From NCBI GenBank assembly GCA_900759005.1, contig CAAEUQ010000104.1, forward strand, positions 1-9,854: a DNA stretch of 9,854 nt, read 5' to 3'. The first letter of the stretch is position 1. Each line of letters starts with the position of its first letter. Made by a program: the position numbers and the translations under genes. The notes beneath the pieces were generated by a model. That model saw nothing but the letters and a program-made list of their open reading frames with translations. It made no database searches and had not been told where the DNA came from. Positions 7,563 to 9,854 of the stretch are shown here, piece by piece. Source of the DNA: Clostridia bacterium (lineage in GTDB: Bacteria; Bacillota; Clostridia; Christensenellales; Aristaeellaceae).

Positions 7563-8222
7563 ATGGATAACCTGACCGCCGATCTTTTCAGCTCCCAGAC
7601 TCTGGGCGTATCCTCGCTGCTTACGATCATCGCTACGATGGTGCTCGCGCTGGTGCTTGGCTGCGCGATCGCGTGGGTGTATCGCCGCAATTACCGCGGC
7701 GTAATGTTCTCCGGCAACTTTACGCTTACGCTGATTATGATGACGCTGATTACCGCGCCGGTCGTGCTGTGCATCAAGAACTCGGTCGCGCTGTCGATGG
7801 GCATGGTCGGCGCGCTTTCGATCGTCCGCTTCCGCACGGCGGTGAAGGATCCGCTGGATACCGCATATATGTTCTGGGCGCTGACGACCGGCATTCTGCT
7901 GGGCGCGGGTCAGTTTTTGCTGACCGTGGTCGCGATGGTGCTGATCGCGATCATGATGACTGTGCTGGTGAATATCCAGTCCAAGGGCGTCAACAGCTAT
8001 CTGCTCGTGATTCGCGCGAGCGCCGAGGCTGAGCGTTCCATCGCGCAGCTCGTTTCCGGCATTCGCATTCAGAAGCTGAAGTCCAAGACCGTGAACGGCT
8101 CCTCCGTTGAAATGACCTATGAAGTGCGCGTGGACAAGCCCGACGCGCTGCTGAACCGCCTGAACAGTGTCCCCGGCGTGATCGATGCAACGCTGGTATC
8201 CTATCAGGGCGAAGCGGCATAA
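7563..8222 (+). CDS. DUF4956 polytopic membrane protein
   Basis: The 219-residue protein has an N-terminal membrane region with helices at about residues 16-39, 52-71 and 104-137, and a further hydrophobic stretch around 75-88. The strongly conserved DUF4956 signature MVGALSIVRFRTAVKDPLDT spans 81-100. A soluble C-terminal domain (about 145-219) has an alternating strand/helix pattern and ends in a VPGVIDATLVSY stretch (203-214). This resembles the small ferredoxin-like domains found at the end of MgtC-type membrane proteins, which is an inference from pattern only. The biochemical function is unknown. Families of this type regularly neighbour VTC and CotH genes, suggesting a membrane partner or channel for the VTC enzyme. 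ATG 7563 is preferred because GGAGG (7550-7554) lies 8 nt upstream. The in-frame ATG at 7548 overlaps that site. The gene follows the VTC gene by 33 nt. Confidence 0.9.
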   Translation: MDNLTADLFSSQTLGVSSLLTIIATMVLALVLGCAIAWVYRRNYRGVMFSGNFTLTLIMMTLITAPVVLCIKNSVALSMGMVGALSIVRFRTAVKDPLDTAYMFWALTTGILLGAGQFLLTVVAMVLIAIMMTVLVNIQSKGVNSYLLVIRASAEAERSIAQLVSGIRIQKLKSKTVNGSSVEMTYEVRVDKPDALLNRLNSVPGVIDATLVSYQGEAA

Positions 8223-8383
8223 ACGCGCAGCTTAAGACAATATCAAGCTGTGAGCGAGCATTCAATCGCGCGCAATATTCAATCGAGGCTGTGTATTCAG
8301 CTGTGTAGAATGCTTTGCGTCTGAACACCCGCTTTGGGCAAAACGCCTTCGCGCCTCGCGCGAGGTATGAAGGAGGAACTCCC
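8223..8383 (+). promoter_or_regulatory. Intergenic region with direct repeats and a palindrome before the LTD gene
   Basis: The 161-bp gap contains two copies of ATTCAATCG (8260-8268, 8277-8285), 17 bp apart, and two copies of GCTGTGTA (8288-8295, 8300-8307), 12 bp apart. It also holds a weak -10-like TAGAAT (8306-8311) and a perfect 12-bp palindrome CCTCGCGCGAGG (8354-8365) just before the ribosome binding site AGGAGG (8371-8376). A short stem (8226-8233 with 8245-8252) lacks a T run, so transcription from upstream may read through. An internal promoter with a regulator site is possible but not shown. Confidence 0.35.
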
Positions 8384-9760
8384 TTGACTGAGAATAGACG
8401 ACCCGTGTCCCCGCGCCCATCCGCGCAGTCGGGCACGGCAGGAAGAGCGCCCGCGAACGGCGCGCGTCCGAACGCGTCAAATCGCATATCTGCAAACGCT
8501 GCGCGCCCGAATGCAGCGAATCGTGCGCCTGCCAACGGCGCATCAGGTGTGTCGGGCAGAGCGCCTGCAAACGGTGTACGTTCGAATGCGTCAAATCGTG
8601 CGCCCTCAAACGGCACGCGTTCTGCGGGCGGCAATTCGGCAAACCAGCGCGCGTCTGCGGGGCGACCTGCGTCGAATCGCGCGTCTGCGGCGCGCGGCGG
8701 TTATGTGCTGCCACACGATTTCTGGATGCTGCTGATCGTGGGCGTGGTTGCGATTGCGGTTGCGTTCGGCGCGCAGAGAATCTGGCCGAACGGATTTTCC
8801 ATCGAGGAAAAGAAAACCGATTCCGAACAGACGCAGACCGTCGCAAACGGCAAGGTGCAGGAAATTCATTCCAGCGGTCCCGTGCGCATCAACGAGCTGA
8901 TGAGCGTAAACGAAACGACGCTCCTGAGCGAAGAGGGCAAAACGCCGGACTGGATCGAGATTATGAATATCTCGAATCGCGAGGTCAATCTCTCGGGCTA
9001 TTCGCTGGCGAAATCCGAAAAGGCGACGAACGTCTTTACGTTCCCGAAATGCGTGCTGCAGCCCGGTGAAGCAGCGATCGTATATGCGGACAGCACGCTG
9101 AAAAATGATGCGGGCGGCGAATTTCATGCCCCGTTCCGGCTTTCGTCGGCGGGCGGAACGCTGATGCTGTTCAGCACGAGCGGAACGGCGATCGATTCGG
9201 TGAATTTCCCGGCGCTCGGCGCGGACAATTCGTATGTCCGCCTCGATCAGACCACGTGGGCAATGAGCAATCAGCCCACGCCCGGGCTTTCCAATACCGA
9301 GAGCAGCTATCAGCAGCTGCATCAGGCGAATGCGGACGCCGGAATCGAGATTACCGAAATCGTCGCGTCGAACAGGCAGTATGCGCCGGACGAGAACGGG
9401 CTGTATCAGGATTATTTTGAGATTCACAATAAATCCGATCAGGCGATCGATATGAGCAACTGGTACGCGTCCGACGATCCGAGCAAGCCAACCGCGTGGC
9501 GCTTCCCGCAGGGCTTCGTGCTCCAGCCGGGCGAATACAGGCTTGTGTACGCGTCTGGGCTGAACCGCGCGGACGCGGAGCATCCGCACGCGAATTTCGG
9601 ACTCAGTCCGGAGGGCGAAACGCTCACGATTTCCGATGCGAACAGCCGACTGGTCGACAGCGTGACCTATGACCTGCTGAAAACCGATCAGGCATGGCTG
9701 AAGCGCGCGGACGGAAGCTGGTCGGCGGGCACGCCGACGCCCGGCGGAGCGAATAACTGA
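8384..9760 (+). CDS. Membrane-anchored protein with two LTD domains and an Arg/Asn-rich repeat tail
   Basis: The gene encodes 458 residues. Residues 1-106 are low-complexity and rich in Ala, Asn, Arg, Ser and Gly, with 16 arginines, no lysine and one acidic residue. Within it are about five degenerate 12-17-residue repeats of the form APANGxRxNASNR (22-89). A transmembrane helix (about 113-130) and a linker follow. Two LTD domains (about 168-304 and 320-458) carry PDWIEI and QDYFEI motifs and end in TPGLSN and TPGGAN. By the positive-inside rule the tail is cytoplasmic and the LTD domains are outside. The architecture matches the N-terminal part of the CotH protein in this cluster without its kinase domain. 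TTG 8384 is chosen because AGGAGG (8371-8376) lies 7 nt upstream. The in-frame TTG at 8315 lacks such a site. LTD domains in bacteria are often on surface or envelope proteins. The exact role is unknown. Confidence 0.85.
   Translation: MTENRRPVSPRPSAQSGTAGRAPANGARPNASNRISANAARPNAANRAPANGASGVSGRAPANGVRSNASNRAPSNGTRSAGGNSANQRASAGRPASNRASAARGGYVLPHDFWMLLIVGVVAIAVAFGAQRIWPNGFSIEEKKTDSEQTQTVANGKVQEIHSSGPVRINELMSVNETTLLSEEGKTPDWIEIMNISNREVNLSGYSLAKSEKATNVFTFPKCVLQPGEAAIVYADSTLKNDAGGEFHAPFRLSSAGGTLMLFSTSGTAIDSVNFPALGADNSYVRLDQTTWAMSNQPTPGLSNTESSYQQLHQANADAGIEITEIVASNRQYAPDENGLYQDYFEIHNKSDQAIDMSNWYASDDPSKPTAWRFPQGFVLQPGEYRLVYASGLNRADAEHPHANFGLSPEGETLTISDANSRLVDSVTYDLLKTDQAWLKRADGSWSAGTPTPGGANN
8447..8650 (+). 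repeat. Degenerate ~39-bp coding repeats in the LTD protein tail
   Basis: The segment encodes successive units starting at residues 22, 35, 48, 60 and 73, most of them 13 residues (39 bp) long. Units share an APANG or SANA start and an N-A-S/A-N-R end. The nucleotide sequences are similar but diverged at third positions, so the array looks old and maintained at the protein level. Confidence 0.75.
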
Positions 9761-9767
9761 AACAACG

Positions 9768-9798
9768 AACCGGCGACGGGGGAATCCGTTGCCGGTTT
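9768..9798 (+). terminator. Hairpin after the LTD gene, probable terminator
   Basis: A 12-bp stem, AACCGGCGACGG (9768-9779) with CCGTTGCCGGTT (9786-9797, one G-U pair), has a GGGAAT loop and starts 8 bp after the stop codon. Only a short TTT (9796-9798) follows, so it is a weaker terminator than the one after rny. It may act together with the next hairpin. Confidence 0.6.
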
Positions 9799-9830
9799 CA
9801 GCTTGTCAAAAAAGTCTTTTTGACAAGCTG
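9799..9830. repeat. Perfect 14-bp inverted repeat with T/A tract
   Basis: CAGCTTGTCAAAAA (9799-9812) pairs perfectly with TTTTTGACAAGCTG (9817-9830) around the loop AGTC. The A/T tract is at the top of the stem and not after it, so it is unlike a standard terminator. The symmetry suggests a dispersed palindromic repeat or a bidirectional end signal. Confidence 0.6.
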
Positions 9831-9836
9831 GTGGAC

Positions 9837-9854
9837 GGGGGAGCAAGCTCCCCC
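9837..9854. other. Third hairpin at the window edge
   Basis: GGGGGAGC (9837-9844) is complementary to GCTCCCCC (9847-9854). The window ends at the last stem base, so it cannot be told whether a T run follows. It may be a terminator or the continuation of a repeat element that begins with the preceding inverted repeat. Confidence 0.45.

Noticed and set aside
8315..8383. Earlier TTG start for the terminal LTD protein
   Set aside because: There is no ribosome binding site before it, while AGGAGG is ideally placed for TTG 8384.
8447..8650. Possible CRISPR-like or intergenic tandem repeat
   Set aside because: The repeats are in frame, degenerate and encode a continuous low-complexity protein tail. 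There are no unique spacers of constant length.
8606..9589. Open frame of 327 codons on the minus strand opposite the LTD gene
   Set aside because: It is a shadow of the LTD protein coding region. The product is Arg-rich with no domain pattern.

Overview
The window looks like a chromosomal stretch of a GC-rich, endospore-forming member of the Clostridia (Bacillota), probably from a gut-type lineage. This rests on a GerW/YtfJ-family sporulation gene beside a DUF2953 (YtfI-like) gene, an RNase Y, strong purine-rich Shine-Dalgarno sites, TTG and GTG start codons, and a CotH/VTC/DUF4956 neighbourhood typical of Firmicutes. The genus cannot be told from the sequence alone.

Layout. Bases 1-119 hold no gene that I can support, only an intrinsic terminator serving the leftward genes. 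A two-gene leftward operon follows, DUF2953 protein then ytfJ, transcribed from about 1006 down to 120 with overlapping ends. A divergent intergenic region (1007-1202) carries an extended -10 promoter for a rightward YbxB/RsmC-like methyltransferase (1203-1790). A sigma-A promoter with a consensus -35 at a 17-base spacing then drives rny (RNase Y, 1981-3513), which ends in a clear intrinsic terminator. After an AT-rich intergenic region comes a four-gene rightward cluster: a large membrane-anchored CotH-kinase protein with three lamin-tail (LTD) domains (3723-6806), a VTC-type polyphosphate polymerase-like protein (6822-7529), a DUF4956 membrane protein (7563-8222), and a second membrane-anchored LTD protein with an arginine/asparagine-rich repetitive cytoplasmic tail (8384-9760). 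The window ends in three consecutive hairpins.

How the genes may work together. The left half is housekeeping and sporulation: RNA decay, RNA methylation and spore germination. The right half is the interesting part. A cytoplasmic triphosphate-tunnel enzyme predicted to make polyphosphate lies next to a small polytopic membrane protein, flanked by two type II membrane proteins whose LTD domains, and in one case a CotH kinase domain, are predicted to face the outside. CotH, VTC and DUF4956 genes are known to occur together in Firmicutes, but what the set does is unclear to me. A reasonable inference is an envelope or spore-surface system that combines polyphosphate synthesis or export with extracytoplasmic protein phosphorylation or surface assembly.
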